This document shows positions 1 to 8,819 of a DNA stretch of 64,000 nt, one piece after another (the first letter of the stretch is position 1; every line of letters starts with the position of its first letter). The notes beneath the pieces are model-generated. The model had not been told where the DNA came from and ran no database searches. It saw only the letters and a list, made by a program, of their open reading frames with translations. Source of the DNA: Amblyomma americanum (lineage: Eukaryota; Arthropoda; Arachnida; Ixodida; Ixodidae); assembly GCF_052857255.1 (NCBI RefSeq), contig NC_135507.1:78474850-78538849 (forward strand). Reading direction: 5' to 3'. Made by a program: the position numbers and the translations under genes.

Positions 1-836
1 ATGCGCATGTGTAAAATGTCTGGAACCACAAATGCAGGTTCAATGTTGAATAGGGGAACGACTTTCATTCCGAATTCTTCAACAATGCCGTCCTCCCTCA
101 TGTTTTTTAGAGTGCGCAGAAGAGGCGGCTTATTACACTCCTCTGTGTTTGCCCCAGCTCTGCTTCGTTCCTTTAAATTAATACGACAGAAAGGACATGG
201 GTGCCTAGAAGACGCTGACTGCAATCCTTGAACCATGAGCAAGAATTTTAGATCTGAGCCCAGACAGACTATGGCGGGAACTTCCTGTCCTTCCAAGCTG
301 ACACTGCCCCTTTTCACAACACTGTTAACTTCGTCTATCAAATCCTTCAAACTTTCTCTAATCTGAAAATAGTTTTCAGAGACTTCGACGACTGCGAGCA
401 GGCGATGTAAGGTATGGCTCTGCAGCCTCCGGCTGCTGTCAATCAGGAGAAAAGATAGAGTTGTCCAGCTTGTTCGTGTGCTGACTACACAGCCATCTGC
501 TTCTATTTTGACCAAAATTGGCTGCGACCTGAGCTGTTCTCCTGTCATAGCTCTATTCACTGCATACTCCGCAACGGCAGTTTCAAGTTCGTGCACAAAA
601 GACACCTGAGCGCCAGCTGCTTCTCCTAGGGTTTTAAACACAGCAGTGCTTTCGTCTAGTTTTTGCCTGTATGAATTGATGACACGGAGGGAGGGTAAAT
701 TAGGGACAGCTGAAGACATTTTTTCCCAAAAAACATTGCTTACAAAGTGGTTGTCTAAGAGCGCGGTGATTGCACGGACGCTTTTCTTCTCGGGGGAAGA
801 AAGATCCTGATAGTCAGTTTTACCATTACTGCGGTA
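1..836 (-). CDS. transposase-like protein of unclassified family (partial, runs off the left edge)
   Basis: About 278 codons are open on the minus strand, from just after a TAA at 837-839 to base 1; the frame continues outside the window. The first ATG inside it is at 719. Two stretches look like RNase-H-fold transposase strands: KIEADG (candidate first Asp, about 100 residues in) and CLGSDLKFL (candidate second Asp), the latter followed by SASSRHPCPFCRI with a C-x2-C pair. I know this GD-x-KFL plus C-x2-C arrangement from uncharacterised repetitive proteins of cnidarians, fish and arthropods, but I cannot name the family, so the catalytic assignment is inference. No stop interrupts this part, in contrast to the decayed upstream part (840-2173). 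It could be a domesticated gene or simply a younger-looking 3' part of a dead element. Confidence 0.5.
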
Positions 837-839
837 TTA

Positions 840-1764
840 TTTTTTGATTCCTCGCTCCACGGAGATTCCGTCAATGTCAGAAAAAGTAATTTTGTGCAGT
901 AGCCCTCGAAGGTCTTCTACAACCAACTGGCATAAGTCCAAGCCATAGCTTTCCAAAATTTCTTCTAGCCCTTGAACTATCACGCTGCCTACAGAATGCA
1001 GCTTTCTTCTATCGGTGCTTTTCGAACCTTCCCCGACCCTTTTTCCGCAGTTGTTGAGCAAGCGGCAGTTTTTTGCCTGTGATAACAGGCTTTTGTTTTA
1101 TTTTTGCAGCTGAAGGCATTTTGCCTCAAAATCCTGAATTGACTTACGCAGTTCAGAAAGAGACCATTCTGATACACCCTCCATTCGCTTCACTTCTTCT
1201 TGTAAAGCTTGAATAATGATGTCCTGATACTGTTATTTGAATTTTGAACAGAACTTTCCTTATCGAAGGGAATTTTTACATGGCGCTCTTTTTTAAGGAA
1301 CCCCTCTTTTGCTCGGCCAATAATTTTTCTGTACTGAGTATCTACCGAGGAGCAGGGGCTTCTAAATCTTGTCTCTACTGCAACCTTTAAACTCTCTGGG
1401 ATGGACATGCCAAGTGGAATAAAAGATGTTATTGTCTCAAAATAAGATTACTCCAAAACCGTTTTGTTACTAAAGATTTCCAGAACTGTCTTATTTGTCA
1501 ATGTAAATGAAATTGCACATTCAGAAATCTCTAAGCGCAAAGCTCCCGAACTCATTTTTAAGAAATTCTAAACAACACAAATTGAAATGCAAGAATCAAT
1601 ACTATATCAAAAAAAAACAAAGTTCCAAAACGTTTGCTGGCAACATATATGTGAAAGGCGGAAGGCTCACTATTTCTGTGGGTTAGGTTCTGCATGCAAC
1701 AACCTTCGACACGAGGAACATTTGCAGACTTTCCACAGGATAGCCGTTTGGAAAGAGCTTGCAA
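840..1764 (-). pseudogene. decayed middle section of the same element
   Basis: Short minus-strand frames collinear with the open frame at 1-836 can be followed through several frame changes. One of about 72 codons (1061-837) is in the same frame as the 1-836 ORF and is separated from it by a single TAA. Upstream lie a lysine-rich run beginning MPSAAKIKQKPVITGKK (about 1120-1060), a frame containing SLSELRKSIQDFEAKCLQL (about 1180-1100) and another starting MSIPESLKVAVETRF (1408-1190). Together they read like one protein broken by frameshifts and at least two stops. No conserved domain is recognised in this part. Confidence 0.4.
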
Positions 1765-1816
1765 GCTTTCTGTCGTGTCACAGCAGCCTTCACACGCACT
1801 GGGAACTCAATTGCCA

Positions 1817-2173
1817 CTACACTGCCAAGTTTCGTTTCTCGAGTATGCCACCCAAAGGGAAGATTCGCTTTGAAAAGTCTGACTCATTGCAAACAATCCA
1901 ACCCCTTTCGAGCGGCCTTCCTTTCCTACTGAAAACCCATCTAAAGATGTCCAGGTCTATGTTCACCTTGACAAGCCCGCTGGATCGACGGCTGTTGGAA
2001 AGTTTCTTTTGCACAGCGTAAATTAATTCCTCAGCAGCAGCTTCCAGTCGTTGTGGCGATGGCTTGCTTGGGTGCTTAAAATCCCGGAGACAGGCGCCGT
2101 TCAGATTTTTTCTTGGTTCAACGGAGCAATGCCACTTGGAATATCCTTTCCATTTTATAAGGTATACCTTGCT
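1817..2173 (-). pseudogene. chromodomain-encoding exon
   Basis: The minus-strand reading YLIKWKGYSKWHCSVEP, followed by RKNLNG, is a clear chromodomain core (family consensus YLVKWKGY...TWEP..NL). In nuclear chromodomain proteins this fold reads methylated histone tails, and in retroelement or transposon proteins it can steer integration. The frame begins directly after a textbook acceptor (a run of T then ACAG, complement of 2174-2185), so the first chromodomain strand should lie on an upstream exon, which I did not find; a LINE sits at 2.5-3.5 kb. The tail is KR-rich and ends at a stop at 1817. Orientation and spacing match the transposase-like frame at 1-836, so I place both in one former gene. 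Trp and Glu replacements near HCSVEP suggest decay. Confidence 0.6.
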
Positions 2174-2530
2174 CTGTAAAAAAAAGATGGCATGGTGAAA
2201 CATTTAGCGCAAAAAACTCACACACGCCGAGGAACGACAAAACGAAGCACAAGTGAACCAAAGAAAAGACAAAGGAAAGATATGTCACTACGAAATGAAG
2301 AGCCAATGAACTTGAATGGTAATTTATGCAAATGTTAACATATCCATTTGTGACGAAATGAGTGCCTTAGAGGACTTAAGTTACTGGGGATTGAAGGGTT
2401 TGCTCAAAATCTTGACCGCGTTATCTACCTTACTGGACTCAGGCTGCCCGCTTAGCGCGAAAAAATATATTTATGAAAAATGCTTTGTCTCTGGCATCAT
2501 CACTAAGTTTGGAAGTCGAGTGTTCAAAAC

Positions 2531-3500
2531 TGGCGGTAGTAGTAGTAGTAGTAGAAAACATTTATTCATAGAAAGGTAGGATAAAGAGGCGGGAAAAAAC
2601 AGACTTTGGGTGGAGTCCTTATTTCAGGACCCCAATGTCCACCGCAGTTGCTCTTGCTTGGGATATCAGGCTACGCTGGGTCACCAAATCGGAGCTGAGC
2701 AGGGCAGACTCCCACTGTTCCTCGGATTGATGTTTGTCTAGTTCGGGGGGCTTGCTACCGGAGCAGCCCCATGTTACATGGTATGTTGTTGGAATTCCGC
2801 CACACCAGGGGCAGATTCCGTCGTATCTATCGGGAAACATGATATGGTGTTTGTGTAGGTTTGGGAAGGTGTTCGTCTGTAGTTGTCGCCAGCCCCTCGC
2901 CTCTGCCGCCGTTAGCTTCGAGTGTGGTGGGGGATAGACTTGCCTTTGCGTTCGGAGAAGGAGGAGGCGTTCGCCGTACATAGAGGGAAGAGGGGTGACG
3001 TCGGGGAGGTTAGTCGCTCGGTTGGTGTATCTCGAGCTAGACTGTCCGCGGCCTCGTTTCCTTCGAGCCCCTCGTGCCCAGGAGCCCAAGTGATTTGGTG
3101 CTTGCATGTGGAATTTTTAACATGTGGGGTAGTCAGAATGGGAGCGATGGAGTGTGGAAGTCTGCCAGTGAGGAACAGCCGACACGCCGACTGGGAGTCT
3201 GTAACAATTTTTAGTCCGTTTCGCGTGGTATCGCCGTGCTGGATGGCGAGACCGATTGCGGCCGTTTCTGCTACTGTGGGAGAGCAGTTGCGTAGAGAGG
3301 CGCTGGCGATTTCCTTGAAGTTGGTGTCCAAAACTACCGCCACCGCGGTCGTGGAATTGGGGTACATGGCTGCGTCGACGTATACAGCATTTCGTGCCTG
3401 TCGGTGTGTGAGCCGCAGGTAGTCCACTCGCGCCTTTCGTCGTCCCTTTTGTGAGTCCGAGTGAAAACTGGCGGTATACCAATTGCGGAGACATTTTGTT
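2531..3500 (-). pseudogene. 5'-truncated non-LTR retrotransposon (RNase H and C-terminal zinc motif)
   Basis: The 3' end of a LINE lies on the minus strand. The frame from 3427 carries an RNase H domain: YVDAA (first Asp), VAETAAIGLA (Glu), IVTDSQSACR (Asp) and WAPGHEGLEGNEAADSLAR (His and last Asp), all canonical. The reading then shifts frame near 2912-3107 and continues with a C-terminal knuckle, CPWCGGIPTTYHVTWGC (C-x2-C-x8-H-x4-C). It ends TGAATAAATG then a (CTA)n tail at 2535-2552, the 3' tail left by target-primed reverse transcription. The reverse transcriptase and everything 5' of it are missing. It belongs to the RNase H-bearing I group, and is related to, but not the same family as, the complete element at 29-35 kb. 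Confidence 0.8.
2535..2552. repeat. (GTA)n microsatellite at LINE 3' end
   Basis: About six GTA/AGT units directly adjoin the 3' end of the minus-strand LINE and most likely form its tail. Confidence 0.8.
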
Positions 3501-3804
3501 ATAGGAAGTCTCCCTGACTGCCGCGCTTTGGGGCCTCCAACTGTGCAATTTTACCAATTTCTCTAACACATTTTAGTCAATGAAAACCTAAAAACCTAAA
3601 GAAAACGTGATCAAGACACCTCTTAAGTTTATATTCCTCGCAGCTCATTTATATGCAAGCTAACACATTTTTCAAACATCAATAAACAAATGCAAAAGAA
3701 AAAGGTTTGAATTTTTCTGGGCTTTCTTATACAGATAACAGCAGTAACACATACCAGGTGTTACAGAGAAGACTAAGTCGTCATCAAAATTAAGCTTTCT
3801 CGGA

Positions 3805-4170
3805 TTAGCTCAGCTAACAAAGCCAAAGTCGTCGGCGTTCATTGTGTTCACTGGTGTTGGCGTTGACAACTTTCTTGGTGATTTTGTGGAAAGGAAGGGC
3901 GCATATAACTGGCCACCTGTGTAAGTGGGCGCCTCAATAGCGCTTTGAGGTACGTGATGGTGGTGAGAGAAAGATGTGGGCTGCATGCATTAGCGCTGAC
4001 AACGTTGTGGCAGACACGCGGCACTGCAGCAATAGGCCGCAGCCTGACCAACCTCTCGCGATCAGCCATTAATTCAAATGCCACCTGCCAGGGCGGCAGG
4101 TTGGGCGCACTGCTCATCCAGTGTGCGGAACGCACTCAACGCTACAGACGCTAAGCCGCGTCTGCTTGCA
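3805..4170 (+). repeat. dispersed repeat, copy 1
   Basis: This segment matches 15121-15500 in the same orientation over about 370 bp with many substitutions. Shared landmarks are GATTAGCTCAGCTAA, GTTGGCGTTGACAA, GGTGGTGAGAGAAAGATGTG and a GGCAGG...GGGCGCACTGC block. No coding potential is convincing. It is an interspersed family of unknown type, probably non-autonomous. Confidence 0.7.
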
Positions 4171-4439
4171 CGATACATCACAGCTCTCGCTCTCTAACAA
4201 GGTTCAGCAGTAGTTGAGCAACAGCTAATATTTTTTTATCGAGCTGATACTCGGCTAGATAACGTGGTCAGGCAGCAGCCGCTGCACGGCTGTGGAGCCC
4301 CTGCGCAGAGACGGCGAAGACTAGGCTTGGCGGCGCGGCGAAGTCACTTGCTGGGTTGCTATGGCAGCGGCGCAGCAAGGACGTTCAAGATCAAACGTGA
4401 GGTGACGGCGAAATCGCTCCGACGAGAGCAGGAAAGGCT

Positions 4440-4686
4440 TTCGCTTTTAAAATATGCATTCTGCGGCATAGTATACCAGTGCCCGCAAACTGTAGCTAAC
4501 CGGTAGTTACCCAGTAGTTAACAGGCAGTAAACCGGGAGGAAGCTGGTTTACTAATTCTGATATTAACTTTTAACTATTAGTTAGGCGCCTAGTTGCAGT
4601 TAGAGGTAGGTTACTAATATCCGTATCAGTTTTTAGAATTTTGAAAACGCGATTACCCTCATCGCAGTGGCTCGACAAAATTTGGT
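4440..4686 (+). repeat. foldback element, left inverted arm
   Basis: About 250 bp, including TAACTTTTAACTATTAGTTAGGC and the stretch TTTTTAGAATTTTGAAAAC, recurs in reverse complement at about 5065-5330. The arms are imperfect but alignable end to end, so a transcript or single strand would fold into a long hairpin. A SINE separates the arms. A second member of the family is at about 37040-37460. Confidence 0.65.
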
Positions 4687-5003
4687 ACATCATGCGATGG
4701 CTCAGTGGTTAAGGTGCTCATCTGCTGAGCCGGAGTACCCGGGTTGGCACTCAACCGCAGCGGCTGCGCTTCTATGGAGGCGAAACGCAAAAGGCACCCA
4801 TGCGCTGTGCAATATCACTGCACTTTGAAGATCCCTAGTTGGTCGAAATTATTCTGGAGCCCTCCACAACGGCACCTATTTGTTCCTTTCTTCTTTAACT
4901 CCCTCCTTCATCTCTTCCCTTACGGTGTAATTCGGGTGCCCGCCGAGATAGGCGGGACAGTTACTGTGTCATTTCCTCTCCTCAAAAGCCAATTTTCAAG
5001 AAC
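4687..5003 (+). mobile_element. tRNA-derived SINE (Ruka-like), diverged
   Basis: The head GATGGCTCAGTGGTTAAGG corresponds to a tRNA A box and the GGGTTGGCACTCAACC region to a mutated B box. The body ends with the pyrimidine-rich tail and CAAAAGCCAATTTTC shared by the other copies. It sits in the loop of the foldback element and is more diverged than the copies at 6.7, 46.8 and 51.4 kb. Confidence 0.8.
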
Positions 5004-5064
5004 CAGTTAGCGCCAAAATACATGCGCTTTCGAAAGCATGCAAGCAAAGAAACCTTTCCAGTGC

Positions 5065-5330
5065 GCGTAACTAGTCGAAACAGCCAAATTTTGTCGATCC
5101 ATATGGCCAAAGGTAACCATGTTTTGGAAATTCTAAAAACTTATATGGCTATTACTAACTACCGGCTACAAATCTAAAATTACGACTAAGCGCCTAACTG
5201 CAATTGTTAAAAGTTAATTATTAAAATCTAGTTAACCAGCTGAATAGTTAAAACGATTCACCGGAAACAATTCACACTGGTAATACTGTGCCGTAAAAGC
5301 CATATTTTAAAGCCAAAACGCATATTTTTG
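5065..5330 (-). repeat. foldback element, right inverted arm
   Basis: Reverse complement of the arm at 4440-4686, sharing TTAACTTTTAACAATTGCAG (minus strand), TTTTTAGAATTTCCAAAAC and ATCGACAAAATTTGG. This is what shows the region to be a long inverted repeat. Confidence 0.65.
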
Positions 5331-5357
5331 AAACGTCTTCCAGGTAACACCTGGTAT

Positions 5358-6060
5358 TCAGAGTCGCTCAGCTAATGCTAAGGAAAGCTTGAAGAAACAA
5401 ATGCGCGCGCTGCAAATATTCTGCACTTGCAAGGTTTAGGTTGTCATCTGTTCTATCCAAACATATTGTTGTGCGCTTATTTTTATTCCTCGAGATAGGA
5501 AAGCGAACCAGCTGCAGGTTTTTTTTTTATGTGTCAAATCTTGCCGCTTCACTCCTCTGTCAGTAGCTATGCTATACCGTTTTACATCGCCCACGAGTGA
5601 TTCCTCTTTAATTCGCTCGCCTTGCATGCTTTGCATGATGTCTACTTGTGAATGACAACGTATCCGGTACCACTGGCATGCGTACATTAGTAAATAAAGT
5701 CCTCACTTGGTCTACATTTATGTTGAAAATGTTGAGCTAAAGTTATGAATAACAAGAGAGATAGCGCTACTTGTTAATTACGTACTTCAGAAATATTATG
5801 TCCAGCAGAAGGCGCCTGCTGTATTTCTGCATTATTCGGACCTTTGCATGTTATCTCTTTAAGCTTCGCTAAATTATCTGCAGTGCCTTGCATATCCTTT
5901 GGAATAATAATACATTTGCTCCGACGTCTCCCTGTACTGTTTTTTTCTGGCCAAATGTTGTAATTTTACCTAATAAATTATGAGAGCACTACGTAAACCG
6001 CAATTAGCACCATGTAAGCAAGGGCCTTAAGCTGTTTGCATGCTATAAACATGAACGACC
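5358..6060. other. no recognisable feature
   Basis: AT-rich sequence without a convincing gene, splice pattern or repeat recognised elsewhere in the window. Confidence 0.5.
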
Positions 6061-6067
6061 GGTCGTT

Positions 6068-6320
6068 GTGTACATTTTTTATGGTCGTTGTTTTATGAGG
6101 GTTTAACGCCCCAAACCGACTCAGGCCATGAAAGACGCCGTAGTGAAGGGCTTGGGAAATTTCGACCACCTGGGGTTCTTTAACATGCATCGACAACGCA
6201 TAGTACACGGGGCTCTCGAATTTCACCTGCATCGAAATTCGACCGCCGAGGCCGGGATCGAACCCGCATCTTTCGGGCCAGCAGCCGAGCGCCATAACCA
6301 CTCAGCCACCGCGGCGGCGT
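6068..6320 (-). mobile_element. tRNA-derived SINE, second subfamily
   Basis: On the minus strand it begins with CCGCGGTGGCTGAGTGG and carries GGGATCGAACCCG as B box, then a body ending CTCATAAAACAACG. The 3' tail (gtttaacgccccaaaccgac on the plus strand) differs from the pyrimidine-rich tail of the main subfamily and is shared with the truncated copy at 49797-49935. Confidence 0.85.
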
Positions 6321-6727
6321 GTCACGTGTCGCATGGGCAATGTTGAATGCTAACTGTGATGGGTGGCAATTCTATGTCGTAGTAGTAGCGGTGATTTTAT
6401 CCAAATAATAAAAAGAAAAGAAGGGAAAGATTTTTCCTGCTGCGAGCACCTGAGCTGGGGCAGCGCAAATAAAGGGATATCAGGCAGATTAGAGAAATGA
6501 AATAACTATAGCCATAAACTATAGGAGGGAGAGTGGTCAGGAACTATGTACAAGTATTATCTTTACAAATTCGCAGTTATATGTCAGAAAAAAAACGAAG
6601 AAATTTTGAGGACACTGAAGACTGCTTGTGAAATCATGGAATGCGAAAGAATTAATGTTTAATCGTGGCCCTCGTGGATAGCTCCAAACGAAGACGCGTC
6701 CTTTGTTTGTTCTTGTTCCCAGATCAT

Positions 6728-7032
6728 TACCCGCCGCGGTGGCTCAGTGGTTAGAGCGCTCGACTACTGATCCGGAGTTCCCGGGTTCGAACCCGACCGC
6801 GGCGGCTGCGTTTTTATGGAGGAAAAACGCTAAGGCGCCCGTGTGCTGTGCGATGTCAGCGCACGTTAAAGATCCCCGGGTGGTCGAAATTATTCCGGAG
6901 CCCTCCACTACGGCACCTCTTTCTTCCTTTCTTCTTTCACTCCCCCCTTTACTCCTTCCGTTACGGCGCGGTTCAGGTGTCCGCCGATATGCTAGACAGA
7001 TACTGCGCCATTTCCTTTCCCCAAAACACCAA
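6728..7032 (+). mobile_element. tRNA-derived SINE (Ruka-like), good copy
   Basis: Clean RNA polymerase III head: GGTGGCTCAGTGGTTAGAGC (A box) and GGTTCGAACCC (B box). The conserved body (TGTGCTGTGCGATGTCAG; GGTCGAAATTATTCCGGAG) and pyrimidine-rich 3' part ending CCCCAAAACACC follow. It is nearly identical to the copies at 46803 and 51361. It carries no protein gene; the open frames over it are chance. Confidence 0.92.
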
Positions 7033-8300
7033 AGCGTGCTTGTGGCCTCGAGCGCGTTTGGTTCGAAACCTAGTGGTTGTGTCGAATTCTGCCTAAGCCT
7101 CTTATCTTCTTTAATCGAAACGATGACCCCACACTGAATTTCCGTGACAATCCTTCCACACAAACCAAATCCACAGTGATTGCACACGCATATAAGCTCT
7201 ACGCTTGTCATGCTGTAGGAATTAAAAAAAAGTTACCAACAAGCTCTACAGACCGCCCTGAATTGTGTAATCAGGACATGCAAACAAGCACAAAACGTAA
7301 CATGGACCGAGGTGCTTAAAGGAATGGCTTGGGAAGGTTGTTACTTACCGTTTTGGCAATGACTCTCTCGACCAGGTGGTACATCAAAACTTCAGCAGAA
7401 GAAAGTCAATGGACGCAGGGAACTGGCTAACCAGATGCAGCTGATGACAGCCAGTAGCGAGACAGCCAGGTCCTGAGGAGCTTAAAGGATGCGGGAGACG
7501 AGGGCAAGGTGTATGGGGGGTGATGGCGGTTACATGGAACTGGCTAAGGGAAAATCTTCCTTCATTGGCACCGCCGAAGATGCAAGGGATCTAAATCTAG
7601 CTCAGAACGACCTCCCATGGCTCCGGACCCTGGTTTTAAAGACCTAGAAACCCGGCCCACATCTTGCATCGCCCAATCAACAGCAAACTAACCCATCATT
7701 GGTTTACAAACTTCATGGCACGCCCTCCAATTTCGGCAAGGTTCAAACCCTCTCCTGAAATACACAGCACATCTAAATTGCTATAAGAAAATGTAATTCC
7801 GGGAATGAACCCTCGAAATGCTTGGGCCAACAGGTTTACGTGCCACGCCCCATTCTTCCACAGTATTACTCAAACTCTCTCCCTTAAAAAGTAAAAAGAG
7901 AAACATATGAAAATACATCAAAACATTCCCATGCGGCTCCCAGCTTTACGCCAATTACCGATATTCAACCGATCGCTACCGCTGCGAGTAGTAGACTACT
8001 CGTCTTCGGGACGACTGTTGACAGGCGTCCCCGCAAAATCTGGAAAGAGGCGCCAGCCTGTCGTTGCTGCCTCTGAACACGCTTCAGCATTTCGTTAAGC
8101 AGGCCCGCTTCTCGGGACCCGTTGGTATGCCCCATCCTCTGACTTCGACGCCGTCGCGGCTTAGACGCGGCGTCTGCTTGCCGCGTCCGCGCTGACCATG
8201 CGCTATGCTACGCTATCACTGCGGTGGTTTCCTTAGACGGGCGAAGGGGGGCGGGCGGTTTCGGGAAAACGTCTTGGCTCCTTTCCTCTGGCTCGGTCTT
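7033..8300. other. no recognisable feature
   Basis: Non-coding-looking sequence after the SINE. No domain, splice pattern or repeat partner in the window was recognised. Confidence 0.45.
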
Positions 8301-8329
8301 TGCCTTCGCCGGTCTACGCCCGCTTGCCT

Positions 8330-8800
8330 CGCCATGCACGCTTCCTGCTGACGAGGATTAACAGGGAAATCGCCGCATCTCGGCGCCGGGCTGTCGACAA
8401 ACCCTCGGATGGTTCGAACCTCGGCTTTTTAAGCCCTCGTGTGTAAGACATCCGGGTCAGTGGCTGCAAGCCATGGATGTAAGAAGCGGGAAATGTCCCC
8501 AGGGAGCGATTAACATTCTTCCCTGTCTGTTGGATGTGCCACGACTCAAGTAGAAGCCTCCTGTGCGGGTTAGCTTCGGTTTCCAGTACATTAGTGCCGT
8601 CAACGTCCATTCGGTGGTCGCATGCCTCGCAGTGTTCGGCCGCAGCGCTGCGGTCACGGTTCATTTGTCGGACGTCCGCTTTGTGTTGCCTCGTCGCGGC
8701 GCGGGGCTGGGCGCGCAGGCGCTCTGCCGTATGCCTAGGATGTGCCCATCGAGTTGGGGCTTAAGGAAAACATTTCCAACGCGCTGCCTTTTTCAGTGAG
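8330..8800 (-). pseudogene. Penelope-like element, C-terminal GIY-YIG remnant
   Basis: The minus-strand frame starting at 8664 reads AAAEHCEACDHRMDVDG, then E..PHRRLLLESWHIQ and NRSLGTFPASYIHGL. This is the C-terminal signature of the Penelope GIY-YIG endonuclease (AEH...H.id w.....E.....R..lEa.hI......NR..G.lP..Y). The preceding RQHKADVRQMNRD extends the same domain upstream to about 8800. The reverse transcriptase part is absent. It is a short 5'-truncated copy, unrelated by position to the plus-strand Penelope at 26 kb. Confidence 0.65.
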
Positions 8801-8819
8801 TGAGCAGATGAGAGCGACG

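Larger units (their letters stand above)
3751..5357. mobile_element. composite block bounded by a 14-bp perfect inverted repeat
   Basis: ATACCAGGTGTTAC at 3751-3764 is repeated exactly, in reverse complement, at 5344-5357. Between them lie a dispersed repeat (about 3805-4170), two foldback arms (about 4440-4686 and 5065-5330) and a SINE in the loop. The short inverted repeat could be the terminus of a DNA element that captured the rest, or of the foldback element itself. The left terminus is also locally palindromic (GTAACAC...GTGTTAC). No transposase is present inside. Confidence 0.4.

Noticed and set aside
6750..6810. Functional tRNA gene
   Set aside because: A and B box sequences are present, but there is no acceptor-stem pairing and the head continues into a SINE body; all such hits are SINE heads.
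6744..7211. Open frames of 144 and 155 codons over the SINE
   Set aside because: They translate the SINE itself and recur at each good copy; not protein genes.
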